A stretch of DNA of 50,255 nucleotides, taken from the NCBI RefSeq assembly GCF_023168145.1, contig NZ_BQYK01000005.1, forward strand, positions 161,616 through 211,870, in the 5' to 3' direction. The position numbers were made by a program, and so were the translations under genes. Positions 1 through 7,495 of the stretch are shown here, piece after piece. The stretch's first letter is position 1. The number at the start of each line of letters is the position of its first letter. The notes under the pieces are model-generated. The model saw only the letters and a list, made by a program, of their open reading frames with translations, was not told the DNA's origin and did no database searches. The stretch comes from Sporosarcina sp. NCCP-2222. Lineage in GTDB: Bacteria > Bacillota > Bacilli > Bacillales_A > Planococcaceae.

Positions 1-336
1 GCTGAAAAACCGGCTGCTGACGAAAACGCTGCTGAAACTCCAGCTACAGACGAAGTCGTTGCCGAAGAACCAGCTGCTGAGGAGGATGCAACTGAAACAC
101 CAGCTAACGAGGAAGCTACTGATGACAAACCGGCTGCTGACGAAAATGCTGCTGAAACTCCAGCTACAGACGAGGCCGCTGATGACAGCGTAACCGAAGC
201 ACCTGTGGATACTGAAGATACAGTTGAAGTTCCAAGTGCAGAAACTGTCCAAACAACGGTATGGGACAAGTTAGTTGGATATTACCAGCAAGTTGTTTCT
301 GCATACAGCTCACTATTTGGTTTTTTGAAAAAGTAA
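1..336 (+). CDS. C-terminal end of an acidic Ala/Pro/Glu repeat protein (start outside window)
   Basis: The reading frame is open from base 1 and stops at 334-336, so only the last 111 residues are present. The first three 60-bp blocks (1-60, 61-120, 121-180) encode a 20-residue tandem repeat with the core KPAADENAAETPATDE; blocks 1 and 3 are nearly identical and block 2 has diverged. The tail (about residues 85-111) switches to aromatic and basic residues and ends GFLKK. Such low-complexity acidic linkers are common in secreted or wall-associated proteins of Gram-positives, but the functional domain is not in this window, so no function is assigned. A strong terminator follows at 453. Confidence 0.8.
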   Translation, partial: AEKPAADENAAETPATDEVVAEEPAAEEDATETPANEEATDDKPAADENAAETPATDEAADDSVTEAPVDTEDTVEVPSAETVQTTVWDKLVGYYQQVVSAYSSLFGFLKK

Positions 337-452
337 GTTTGTGAACCAACACAATTGAATAGCAATACTTCCACCAGGGATTTGATGAGAAATTCCTGTC
401 TCACCGGATAACCTCCGGATTGTAAAATATCTACATTGATTGACCATCGAAT

Positions 453-496
453 AAGCCCTTGGAAACTTCACTGTGAAGCATTCCAAGGGCTTTTTT
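453..496 (+). terminator. Intrinsic terminator
   Basis: Arms AAGCCCTTGGAA (453-464) and TTCCAAGGGCTT (481-492) form a perfect stem whose loop contains a second small hairpin, followed by a T run. It ends transcription of the repeat-protein gene and may also serve the convergent gene at 505. Confidence 0.85.
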
Positions 497-504
497 CTAC
501 TGTC

Positions 505-945
505 TTATTTCAGAAGCACATTAAAAATCAGCCCCATGGAGGCCATGAAGAACAGCATGATTGATGCGCCCATAATCAGCAAATATTTAAGTCGCAATTG
601 AAACAAGCCTTTATGGTCCCGCACAGAGTTAGTTTGCCGAAACCAGCGCTTTTTCCCGCATTCATCACAATAAAAGTGATAGCGTGTTTTATGGACAGTG
701 GCAGAAGCCGGGCCTGCATTGACCGTGGTTCTCAGCTCTTTTTTCATTGTGAAGTGAAATTTCCAATTTGTGTCCGATAGTTTAATTGCCTTCTTATGTG
801 GACAGTCAACGGACTCGAATTCATATTGAAATTCGTCATACCAATCCGCACTTCTCAGTTCCTTTTGATAGCGCTTGGAGATGAAGACGATCATGGTGAC
901 TAACAGTACGACGAGAATGCCGATGACGATTAATAGCAATTTCAA
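505..945 (-). CDS. Two-TM membrane protein of unknown function with a CxxC motif
   Basis: The 146-residue protein starts at a TTG (943-945), 7 nt after a perfect AAAGGAGG. A hydrophobic segment covers residues 2-22 and another covers about 118-143, so both ends are membrane-embedded and a central basic/aromatic domain lies between them. That domain contains the pair YCDECGKKRWF, a zinc-knuckle-like CxxC, plus one further Cys near residue 48. I do not recognise the family. It stands alone on the minus strand, converging on the repeat-protein gene. Confidence 0.75.
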   Translation of the reverse strand: MKLLLIVIGILVVLLVTMIVFISKRYQKELRSADWYDEFQYEFESVDCPHKKAIKLSDTNWKFHFTMKKELRTTVNAGPASATVHKTRYHFYCDECGKKRWFRQTNSVRDHKGLFQLRLKYLLIMGASIMLFFMASMGLIFNVLLK

Positions 946-1235
946 ACAGACGCCTCCTTTTATTGATAGGAAATCGGCCTAAGAAGATACTCTCTAGGCT
1001 ATCATACACGCTATTTAGCTTCAAGTAATCTTTTAGGCTTGTTCTATCAAATAATGAAAAGATGCCTCTTTCACTGGTATGGTTACCGGTTTATCCCGTT
1101 ATCAATTATTTGATCGGGTTTATCATCATTTAATAAGTACTGAACCTTCACGTGAGAGCTTCCTGCTCTTTGAAAAAAATTATCCCTATGATTATACTTA
1201 CTATGTTAGGAATCCAAAATCTAGGAGTGTAACCG

Positions 1236-1655
1236 ATGGTAAAACGACAGAAGCAAGGATATCATAACGTGTTCCTTATCACTCTTGCATCAGTTATCGG
1301 AATACTTCTCTTCCTCGCGCTATATATAAATCTTCAGTACTCTCAGCCCCTTTTACTCGATTTCAGCAATCAAAACCGAGATGAGAAAAATCATCTTGCA
1401 GCGAATCAATTTTTGGATAAAGGAAACGACAGAATCAAGGTCATCGGTGCAACAGGGGAGAAATTTTTTGAATTGCAACGGGAGAGTTCCGGCATTGAAG
1501 TGGCTGAATACAATCAGCAGAATGATTTGATAAGAGAACTAACCTGCGGCGGCTTCTCCTCTTCAGATATTGATTATGGCGGCAGAATGATTCTTTTAGA
1601 AAAATGCGGAGAATCCGGTTCAGAAACCATTCTTCTTGGTACGCTTCCTTATTAA
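1236..1655 (+). CDS. Membrane-anchored protein of unknown function
   Basis: 139 residues starting at ATG with TAGGAG 8 nt upstream. One N-terminal transmembrane segment (about residues 12-31) follows a basic cytoplasmic tip, giving a type II topology with an extracellular domain of about 105 residues. Two cysteines, in TCGG and KCGE near the C-terminus, could form a disulfide outside the cell. The compact beta-rich domain resembles no family I can name. Convergent with the FusB-like gene. Confidence 0.7.
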   Translation: MVKRQKQGYHNVFLITLASVIGILLFLALYINLQYSQPLLLDFSNQNRDEKNHLAANQFLDKGNDRIKVIGATGEKFFELQRESSGIEVAEYNQQNDLIRELTCGGFSSSDIDYGGRMILLEKCGESGSETILLGTLPY

Positions 1656-1664
1656 TCAATTATA

Positions 1665-1706
1665 AAAACCCCCGCCACACAGGACATGTGTGGCAAGGGG
1701 CTCTCT
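1665..1706 (-). terminator. Intrinsic terminator between convergent genes
   Basis: GCCACAC...GTGTGGC extended by a G/C clamp; the minus strand reads into GGGGGTTTTTA, so it best serves the FusB-like gene and may also work for the plus-strand gene ending at 1655. Confidence 0.75.
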
Positions 1707-1709
1707 AGC

Positions 1710-2348
1710 TTACTTTATATTCTCCACAAACGTTTCGATCTTCTCCAGCGACTGTACATGCTGGTTGCAATCTTCCGCGTCTTGGCAAATGTAATTCCCT
1801 TTTTTCGTATAGGTACCGATGCTATCGCCTTTTGTTTTCGTCATAAACATACAAACAGGTGTGAGCCGGTTACAAATGGAACAAATTTGTTTGGTCCTTG
1901 TTTCTTCATATGTGCCTGCCAGTCCAACCAGGCCCTTTGAAGTTGGCACAATCATATATCTCTTTTTCGTTCCGATATCGTCAAAACTAATAAATGTCAT
2001 TCGTCGAAAGTTCAATTTTTCCTTTGGCAGCTTCATCTTCTTCACTTTCGGGAAAAGCTTTTTCAGCTTTTGCTCCGAAGGCTCCTGAAATGGAATGATA
2101 GATTTCTCCAACTCCATCAAGTACTGTTCGGCTGTCTCTTTATCTGCGACTTGTACCATTTTGTTGAGAATCTCCCGTTGCGCATCCGTCAACATCGGAA
2201 ACGATTCGACCACTTTTTCAACCGAAAGTGTTTCCATCGCGTCGATGACATGTGGGTCATTCACCGTTGCATGGCCATTCACCAAGTGGAGTACTTGCCG
2301 TTTAATTAAATTGAATTGATCATTTCGAATAAAGGGTTCTCTTTTCAT
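1710..2348 (-). CDS. Elongation factor G-binding protein, FusB/FusC family
   Basis: 212 residues starting at the ATG at 2348, preceded by GAGGAG at good spacing; an in-frame TTG at 2393 has no ribosome site. The N-terminal helical half matches the EF-G-binding bundle of this family. The C-terminal half has the treble-clef zinc site with CSIC, a later Cys, then CQDAEDCNQHV. Family members bind EF-G and release it from ribosomes stalled by fusidic acid. In Bacillales, chromosomal homologues are common and are not by themselves evidence of acquired resistance. Single-gene unit with its own terminator at 1665-1706. Confidence 0.85.
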   Translation of the reverse strand: MKREPFIRNDQFNLIKRQVLHLVNGHATVNDPHVIDAMETLSVEKVVESFPMLTDAQREILNKMVQVADKETAEQYLMELEKSIIPFQEPSEQKLKKLFPKVKKMKLPKEKLNFRRMTFISFDDIGTKKRYMIVPTSKGLVGLAGTYEETRTKQICSICNRLTPVCMFMTKTKGDSIGTYTKKGNYICQDAEDCNQHVQSLEKIETFVENIK

Positions 2349-2681
2349 TTCTGTCAGCTCCTCTGTTTTGATTGTTTCTAAAACAAAGCGCAAAGCCTTC
2401 CGTTCAGAAATGGAGAAACTCCCATCAAGCGATTAACCTATCGTTCGCCCCATGCAAAGAATCGCCTTTTCATCTTCTGGCTTTGCATGAGTCATTGTTG
2501 AAGCTGGCAATGCCATTTGTCTTGCCATCTTCACATCACCTCCCGATGATTCGCCCTGTCTCTTCCCAGGCTACATCCTCTATCATACTGCTATCTTTTT
2601 TCCGTGGCAAGAATGGAAATGTTCCATTTGAGAAAGAAGTTTGCCTATTAAAGAGCATTTACATAATGAGCTTTGATCGGC

Positions 2682-3122
2682 CTAGTGCTCATGGTCCAGC
2701 TCTTGCTCCTTTAGGATATTCAGCAAGGTAAAGCTGGAGTCTGAATCGCAGCCTTGCAGTGAATACATAAACAATTGCTGTCCTTCCTCACGCGTAAGCT
2801 CCGTACAGGACAAGCTCTCCTTAGCCGGCTTGTCCCCCCGTTCCTTATCCCTCGATCGGTCAATTTCCAAATCAAATTCCTCTCCTTCAAATGTCACATT
2901 GTACAGAATTGCTTTGCCTTCAAGGGTGAAATTCGCAATCCGCACGAAGGCAGATTCCTCCGCTTCAACCTTCTCCATGAATTCCTCAAAGTGAACAAAA
3001 TTATAGATCGGTCCATGCATATTAATAACGTCTCCATTTTTGAGCGCCTTCTCACTGTCATATGAACAAGCCCCCAGCAAACAGACCCCAAGAAGCAGAA
3101 GCCCATAAAAGATTTTTTTCAT
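2682..3122 (-). CDS. Lipoprotein with a DUF4362-like domain
   Basis: Starting at ATG 3122, the 146-residue product has a classical lipoprotein signal (MKKIF, hydrophobic core, lipobox LLGAC at about residue 19), so it should be anchored to the outer face of the membrane. The mature part contains NGDVINMHGPIYN and LEIDRSRD, which I recognise as the DUF4362 pattern. A longer GTG-started version at 3161 would bury the signal peptide 13 residues in and is unlikely. GGGGG precedes the chosen ATG. Two conserved Cys (CTEL, GCDS) may pair. Function unknown. Confidence 0.75.
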   Translation of the reverse strand: MKKIFYGLLLLGVCLLGACSYDSEKALKNGDVINMHGPIYNFVHFEEFMEKVEAEESAFVRIANFTLEGKAILYNVTFEGEEFDLEIDRSRDKERGDKPAKESLSCTELTREEGQQLFMYSLQGCDSDSSFTLLNILKEQELDHEH

Positions 3123-3260
3123 TTGATTCCCCCAGTGTACTACGTAATTCTTCCACTTCACTTTATGCGTTCAGGCAGAAATTTATCCGATAAACATAAT
3201 TAATGAATTTTCCTACCTTCAAAAGATGTATAATAAAGGAAATTAGAATTAGGAGGGCTT

Positions 3261-3713
3261 ATGAGAAAGAAAATACTTTTGTTAGTATCTGTAGCTTTAA
3301 TTATGACCAGTTGCAGTAATATTCTGGAACACCAAGCTGGCAACAGTATTAATAAATATTACAAAGCTCTTAAAGACCAAGATTATGAAGAAGCTTTTAA
3401 GCACCTATATTTGTTTGACAAAGATCCGTCAGAAGGAGAAACTTCACTGTCCAGTAATGAAGCGAAGGCCGTCTTTCTAAATAAAATAAAGAACTTGGAA
3501 AACGAAAACTATCGAGTAGTGGATTTTAAAATAAAGGATATTGAATATGAAGATGGGCACTCTTTCTGGCATGAGATCGTTATTACAATCGAACATAATG
3601 GCAGTGCTTTTGATTATAGTGAGAACGCCTTTTATCATGATGGAAAACTACAAATTAGCGGAGAAGATCCATTCATTCAATTTAGAGATGGTAAAATGGA
3701 CACCTCACTGTAA
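3261..3713 (+). CDS. Lipoprotein of unknown function
   Basis: 150 residues with an AGGAGGGCTT ribosome site directly before the ATG. The N-terminus is a lipoprotein signal with lipobox MTSC (Cys about residue 17). The mature part begins with a helical, lysine-rich stretch (NKYYKALKDQDYEEAFKHLY) and continues as alternating beta strands, a layout reminiscent of NTF2-like (SnoaL/DUF4878-type) extracytoplasmic lipoproteins. That fold is a guess from pattern only. The gene is divergent from the DUF4362 lipoprotein across about 140 bp, and a TATAAT lies at 3229-3234. Confidence 0.75.
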   Translation: MRKKILLLVSVALIMTSCSNILEHQAGNSINKYYKALKDQDYEEAFKHLYLFDKDPSEGETSLSSNEAKAVFLNKIKNLENENYRVVDFKIKDIEYEDGHSFWHEIVITIEHNGSAFDYSENAFYHDGKLQISGEDPFIQFRDGKMDTSL

Positions 3714-3765
3714 TTCATCCGCCTTTAAATAAGGGCAATCTCCTTGAAATAGGAAGATTACTGCT

Positions 3766-3797
3766 AGGGCACATACGCTTTTCGTATATACCCTTTT
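3766..3797 (+). terminator. Probable intrinsic terminator
   Basis: AGGG and ATACG arms pair with CGTAT and CCCT, followed by TTTTT. It lies between the convergent lipoprotein and phosphatase genes. Confidence 0.55.
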
Positions 3798-3808
3798 TGA
3801 TTATGGAG

Positions 3809-4405
3809 TTATAACAAATGATCTTGTCGATTCAGGAACCGGACAAAGCGCATATCTTCTTGCTGCTCGAGTAAATGAATTCCGGTATCTCCCGTGGAAA
3901 ATGCGAACTTGCCATTCGGTTGAAGGAGAAACGCTTTGATTAGATTGGATATAAGTCCTCCATGAGACACGATGGCAATCCGCCGCACATCCCGATATTC
4001 ATATAAAACATGGTGGAGCATCCATTCCGCACGATAGCGGAACTCAAGTTCTGATTCTCCATCCTGAATCGGGATGTGGGCGGGCCTTCCCCCTTTAGGC
4101 AAAGGATGCGTAATTGCCGCTTCTTTTTTCGATAATCCCGCCAACACGCCATTGTTATATTCCTTGAGTTCATCATAATATTGGATCTCGCATCCAATCG
4201 TTTGCTGTAAAATCCGTGCGGTGGCACTTGCCCTTTTCAGCGGACTGGCGAGGATCAAATCCGGCGGAAGATTTTCCGCAAGATAGATAGCCATCTTTCC
4301 GGCTTGTTTCCTCCCCAATTCTGTCAATGGAAAATCGGCACGCCCTTCGTGTACACCGAGTAAATCGGCTTCTGATTGTCCATGTCGGATAATTACTAAT
4401 TCCAT
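3809..4405 (-). CDS. Histidine phosphatase family protein (phosphoglycerate-mutase-like)
   Basis: 198 residues. The N-terminal motif ELVIIRHGQSEAD carries the catalytic RHG histidine, TELGRKQA follows, and the second catalytic histidine is in IVSHGGL. ASPLKRASATA supplies the phosphate-binding arginine. These define the broad-specificity acid phosphatase/cobC branch; the substrate cannot be read from sequence. The start is ATG 4405, six residues before RHG, after a run of six G; upstream in-frame starts would add a non-conserved tail. It lies 40 bp downstream of the GNAT gene on the same strand and is probably cotranscribed with it. Confidence 0.88.
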   Translation of the reverse strand: MELVIIRHGQSEADLLGVHEGRADFPLTELGRKQAGKMAIYLAENLPPDLILASPLKRASATARILQQTIGCEIQYYDELKEYNNGVLAGLSKKEAAITHPLPKGGRPAHIPIQDGESELEFRYRAEWMLHHVLYEYRDVRRIAIVSHGGLISNLIKAFLLQPNGKFAFSTGDTGIHLLEQQEDMRFVRFLNRQDHLL

Positions 4406-4445
4406 CCCTGTCCCCCCATCATTCCTCTTCTTCCGAATGAAACCA

Positions 4446-5222
4446 TTATTCCAACTCCGGTGATTGACAGCCATAACAGTACGCAAGGCGCCAAAAGCCG
4501 TGTTTCTCTAAAATCGGCTGGCTCGTCGGCCTGGCATCCACCGTGAGGAAGGGATATCCCCTCTCGAATGCCTTTTTAGCACGTACCGCCAGCAGCTCAG
4601 TATAATAGCCTCTTCCCCTATAGTCCGGGAGTGTGGACCCTCCCCATAAACTTGCAAAGGACGAGTTGTCCTCGAAATACATCCAAGCTGCACTAACGAG
4701 CCGATCTCCGTCGTAAATTCCGTAAATATACAGCGATTCCGGATCATGCTGTTTATCCCGCCATAGACGATTTCCTAGCTCCTCATGCGAGTCATTCCAA
4801 ATGAAATCGATTAATGCAATCATCTCACGGATACCCTTCTCATCGACGATTTCTCTGAGATGCGAAGAAACGCTCCAACTGACAAAAGGATGATTCTCTT
4901 TGATTTCCATCACCATCAGAGCCTCCCGTGGCTCAACGGCAAAGTTCTCTTGTTCCAATAACTCGACCAAGTTCTCAGGCTTGTCATAGCTGTACACTTT
5001 CCACTCGAACCCAACACCCAGTTGCCGGAAATAGTCCATTTCCTCTTGAATGACACGCTTGGCATTCTCTTCATTCACGTTGGATGAAATGATGAAGCCT
5101 CTCTCTCCATTCAGCGATACATGCCGAACGACATGTTCTGTTTCTTCCCGGCGACTGCCTGGTGATTGTAAATTTTTTCGAAGTTCCTTATCAAATAAAT
5201 CAAGCATTTCGGTTTGATTCAC
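4446..5222 (-). CDS. GNAT family N-acetyltransferase
   Basis: 258 residues, GTG start with AGAGGGG upstream. The C-terminal half is a GNAT fold: a strand with YGIYDGDRLVSAAW, the acetyl-CoA pyrophosphate loop LPDYRGRGYYTELL (R/Q-x-x-G-x-G/A type), and a terminal LEKHGFWRLAYCYG. The first 120 residues are a separate region, probably a degenerate first GNAT-like domain or substrate lid. The acceptor substrate is unknown. Transcribed with the phosphatase downstream and possibly with the beta-propeller gene upstream (40 bp gap). Confidence 0.85.
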   Translation of the reverse strand: MNQTEMLDLFDKELRKNLQSPGSRREETEHVVRHVSLNGERGFIISSNVNEENAKRVIQEEMDYFRQLGVGFEWKVYSYDKPENLVELLEQENFAVEPREALMVMEIKENHPFVSWSVSSHLREIVDEKGIREMIALIDFIWNDSHEELGNRLWRDKQHDPESLYIYGIYDGDRLVSAAWMYFEDNSSFASLWGGSTLPDYRGRGYYTELLAVRAKKAFERGYPFLTVDARPTSQPILEKHGFWRLAYCYGCQSPELE

Positions 5223-5262
5223 AATCTAACACCCCTCTCTCCCTAAAACCTATGCCAGTGGT

Positions 5263-6183
5263 TTAGTCCCCTAGCTCATATCGAAATAATTCCGTGCCGT
5301 CCAAAAATAATAGCTGCCTGCCACGATTGCTCGTAGCTTGCGGACGAAGCAGTGACCCGTTCGGCTTGCGGAACTGGACAAACCGTTTTGTCACATAGCG
5401 CGAGCCGTTTCGCTCCAATTCAAAGAATTGTTCTTGGTCGCCATAGCCGCCATTCATGAGCAGCTTATCCCCATGCATGGCAAAGTGGCTGGCACCTTCC
5501 ACGTCGGGCATGTAATAGACGGACTGCCCCGCCTTGCGAACACCCAGTTCGAAATCCATATAATAATAAAACCAAACTTCCTCATCAGACACGACATTCA
5601 TCGCATAGCAATCACTGATATGATGATCTCCTGAGGAATCATGGTGCTCCAACTGTCTACCCTCATCATCCCAGCGAATTAATCCATGCCTGCCGATCGG
5701 GGTATCCCAGCCAAAATTCCCATATACCCCTTCGTCAAAATAACTCGTCCAAATGGAATTGTCCGGGGCCACATACAAATCTTCAATTCCGTCGCCCAAG
5801 CAAAACGATCGGACACACTCACCTTCCATCGTAAATACGCGTGCATTCTCTTCGATATGATCTGCGCTATGATATTCCGACCGAGCCCCTGCAAGAAGGA
5901 TGTGCCCATGATCTAGCTGTTGTATAAAGTGGTAATTCCAATGCTCGTTTGGCAGGTGAAGAACCTGTGTACCCGCCTCTTGCAATATAACAATCTTGTA
6001 GTCATATGCCTCCTCCGTAACCGTCTGCGGAAACATGCCTTGTTGGAGCGGCGGCTGTTCATTCGTCAATAACACACATGGCTCACCGCCTGGTCCGATG
6101 GAAATGGAGACAGGCATATATGATTGCATCTCTTCCGCCAAATCAGCAATCGGTATTAGAGAAATGATGTTGGTCTCTTTCAT
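5263..6183 (-). CDS. Predicted beta-propeller-like protein, unknown function
   Basis: 306 residues, ATG after GGGAGAC. There is no signal peptide or membrane segment, so the protein is predicted to be cytosolic. The sequence is almost entirely short strands with repeated hydrophobic/Gly-Asp turns (for example GHILLAGARSEY, LYVAPDNSIWTSYFDEG, DEEVWFYYYMDFE), the signature of a WD40/YncE-like propeller of five or six blades. This is a structural guess; no enzymatic motif is visible. Its stop lies 40 bp upstream of the GNAT start, suggesting a three-gene transcript 6183-3809. Confidence 0.65.
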   Translation of the reverse strand: MKETNIISLIPIADLAEEMQSYMPVSISIGPGGEPCVLLTNEQPPLQQGMFPQTVTEEAYDYKIVILQEAGTQVLHLPNEHWNYHFIQQLDHGHILLAGARSEYHSADHIEENARVFTMEGECVRSFCLGDGIEDLYVAPDNSIWTSYFDEGVYGNFGWDTPIGRHGLIRWDDEGRQLEHHDSSGDHHISDCYAMNVVSDEEVWFYYYMDFELGVRKAGQSVYYMPDVEGASHFAMHGDKLLMNGGYGDQEQFFELERNGSRYVTKRFVQFRKPNGSLLRPQATSNRGRQLLFLDGTELFRYELGD

Positions 6184-6725
6184 AGTTTGTCTCCCTTTCT
6201 CCTACTTTTGTTATCTCTCAAATTTATTTAAGTGTACCATAAGGACACCTTAGAAAGCCGTAGGTATCCCACAGAGCGAAGTCTCCACAACCCTATTATT
6301 CTTTTATTATCAATATTTTTATGTTTGCGAAGTAAGCAGGCAGGGTACATATATTTCGTTACTCTAAAAGCCTGAATTTAAAGTATTTCCAAATGGCTGG
6401 CAGTACTCCTTGCAAACGAATATTGGATGCAAGAGTTCTTATACATATTTACATAACGAAATGGTCGCATAGCGACTTCCCATTCCTCCGTTATCTTGGT
6501 CGCTACCATCTTGAAGGTGTGACTTATTATAATCGCGACTTTGTTGTAAGAGGCTAAATAGAAAAATTGATGCTGCATGTAACTTTATTCATCTTGCTAG
6601 CATGTATTTATTCACGCTATCAACTTCCATTTTCAAGAAGATTGATAGGGTGTTTAGATAAATTTTATCTTTTCGACTAATGCCGGAGAGGTAAACTACT
6701 ATTTCAAATCAGAGGAGGAAGAGCA
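6184..6725. other. 540-bp intergenic region, no gene seen
   Basis: Divergent spacer between the propeller gene and the Tat/dehydrogenase operon. Short open frames here lack ribosome sites and family resemblance. It must hold promoters for both directions, but I cannot point to a convincing hexamer pair. Confidence 0.5.
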
Positions 6726-7475
6726 GTGACAGAAACGAAAAAAGGAGTTTCCAGACGGGATTTCTTAAAAACAACTGGGATTGCGGCCGGCACACTCGTT
6801 GGCGGAGGCTTGATCGGCGGGCTGGTCGGTTATAACGCCAAAAAGGGAAATTCAAATGTTGCCACCGCCCCTGCCGACAACGAGCACGATGCCGATATCA
6901 ACCGAGGCTTGATGTTTTTTACGAAGCGGCATGATTTTGAAGTGCTTTCGCAGGCAACGGAACGGATTTTCCCTGAGGATGAATTAGGACCCGGTGCCAT
7001 TGGATTAGGAGTGCCTTATTTCATTGACAATCAGCTGGCCGGCAACTATGGCAGCAATGCTAGAGAGTATATGCAAGGTCCTTTTTATGAAGGTGGGCCG
7101 ACGCAAGGCTATCAGACTCGTCTGACGCGGGCAGAGCTTTTTATGAACGGCATTCAGACAATGGATCAGGAGGCCAATAAGCGCTTCGGCAAAAGTTTTG
7201 CTGATATTGAAGGCGAACAGATGGACGAAATATTGACGGATTTGCAAAAGGATAGCATTAAGATGAAAGGCGTCTCATCTGCGTTCTTCTTCAAGCTGCT
7301 TCGCAGTGCAACACTAGAAGGTGCCTATGCGGATCCTATTTACAACGGAAATGTAAACATGGAAGGCTGGAAAATGAAAGGCTTCCCTGGACACCAAATG
7401 TCCTACATCAATCAAATTGAAGATGAGAAATTCCATAAGATCGATCCAAAATCCATCAGCATCATGCAACATTAA
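6726..7475 (+). CDS. Tat-signal small subunit of a GMC dehydrogenase (gluconate 2-dehydrogenase subunit 3 family)
   Basis: 249 residues from a GTG start 5 nt after GAGGAGGAAGA. The N-terminus is a twin-arginine signal: SRRDFLKTTG followed by a glycine-rich hydrophobic stretch to about residue 37. The mature part has the family hallmark FTKRHDFEVLSQATERIFPEDELGPGA and a terminal PGHQMSY segment. In characterised relatives this gamma subunit carries the Tat signal for the flavoprotein subunit and helps it mature. It is the first gene of a four-gene operon, 20 bp ahead of the flavoprotein, which fits a carrier role for that partner. Confidence 0.88.
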   Translation: MTETKKGVSRRDFLKTTGIAAGTLVGGGLIGGLVGYNAKKGNSNVATAPADNEHDADINRGLMFFTKRHDFEVLSQATERIFPEDELGPGAIGLGVPYFIDNQLAGNYGSNAREYMQGPFYEGGPTQGYQTRLTRAELFMNGIQTMDQEANKRFGKSFADIEGEQMDEILTDLQKDSIKMKGVSSAFFFKLLRSATLEGAYADPIYNGNVNMEGWKMKGFPGHQMSYINQIEDEKFHKIDPKSISIMQH

Positions 7476-7495
7476 CGACTACAGGGGGCATTCGA

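Noticed and set aside
1079..1267. 62-residue plus-strand frame upstream of the 1236 gene
   Set aside because: No ribosome site before its ATG and it overlaps the well-supported start at 1236.
7005..7247. Long antisense frames within the dehydrogenase operon and other large genes
   Set aside because: They are reverse-frame shadows of strongly supported genes and lack ribosome sites.
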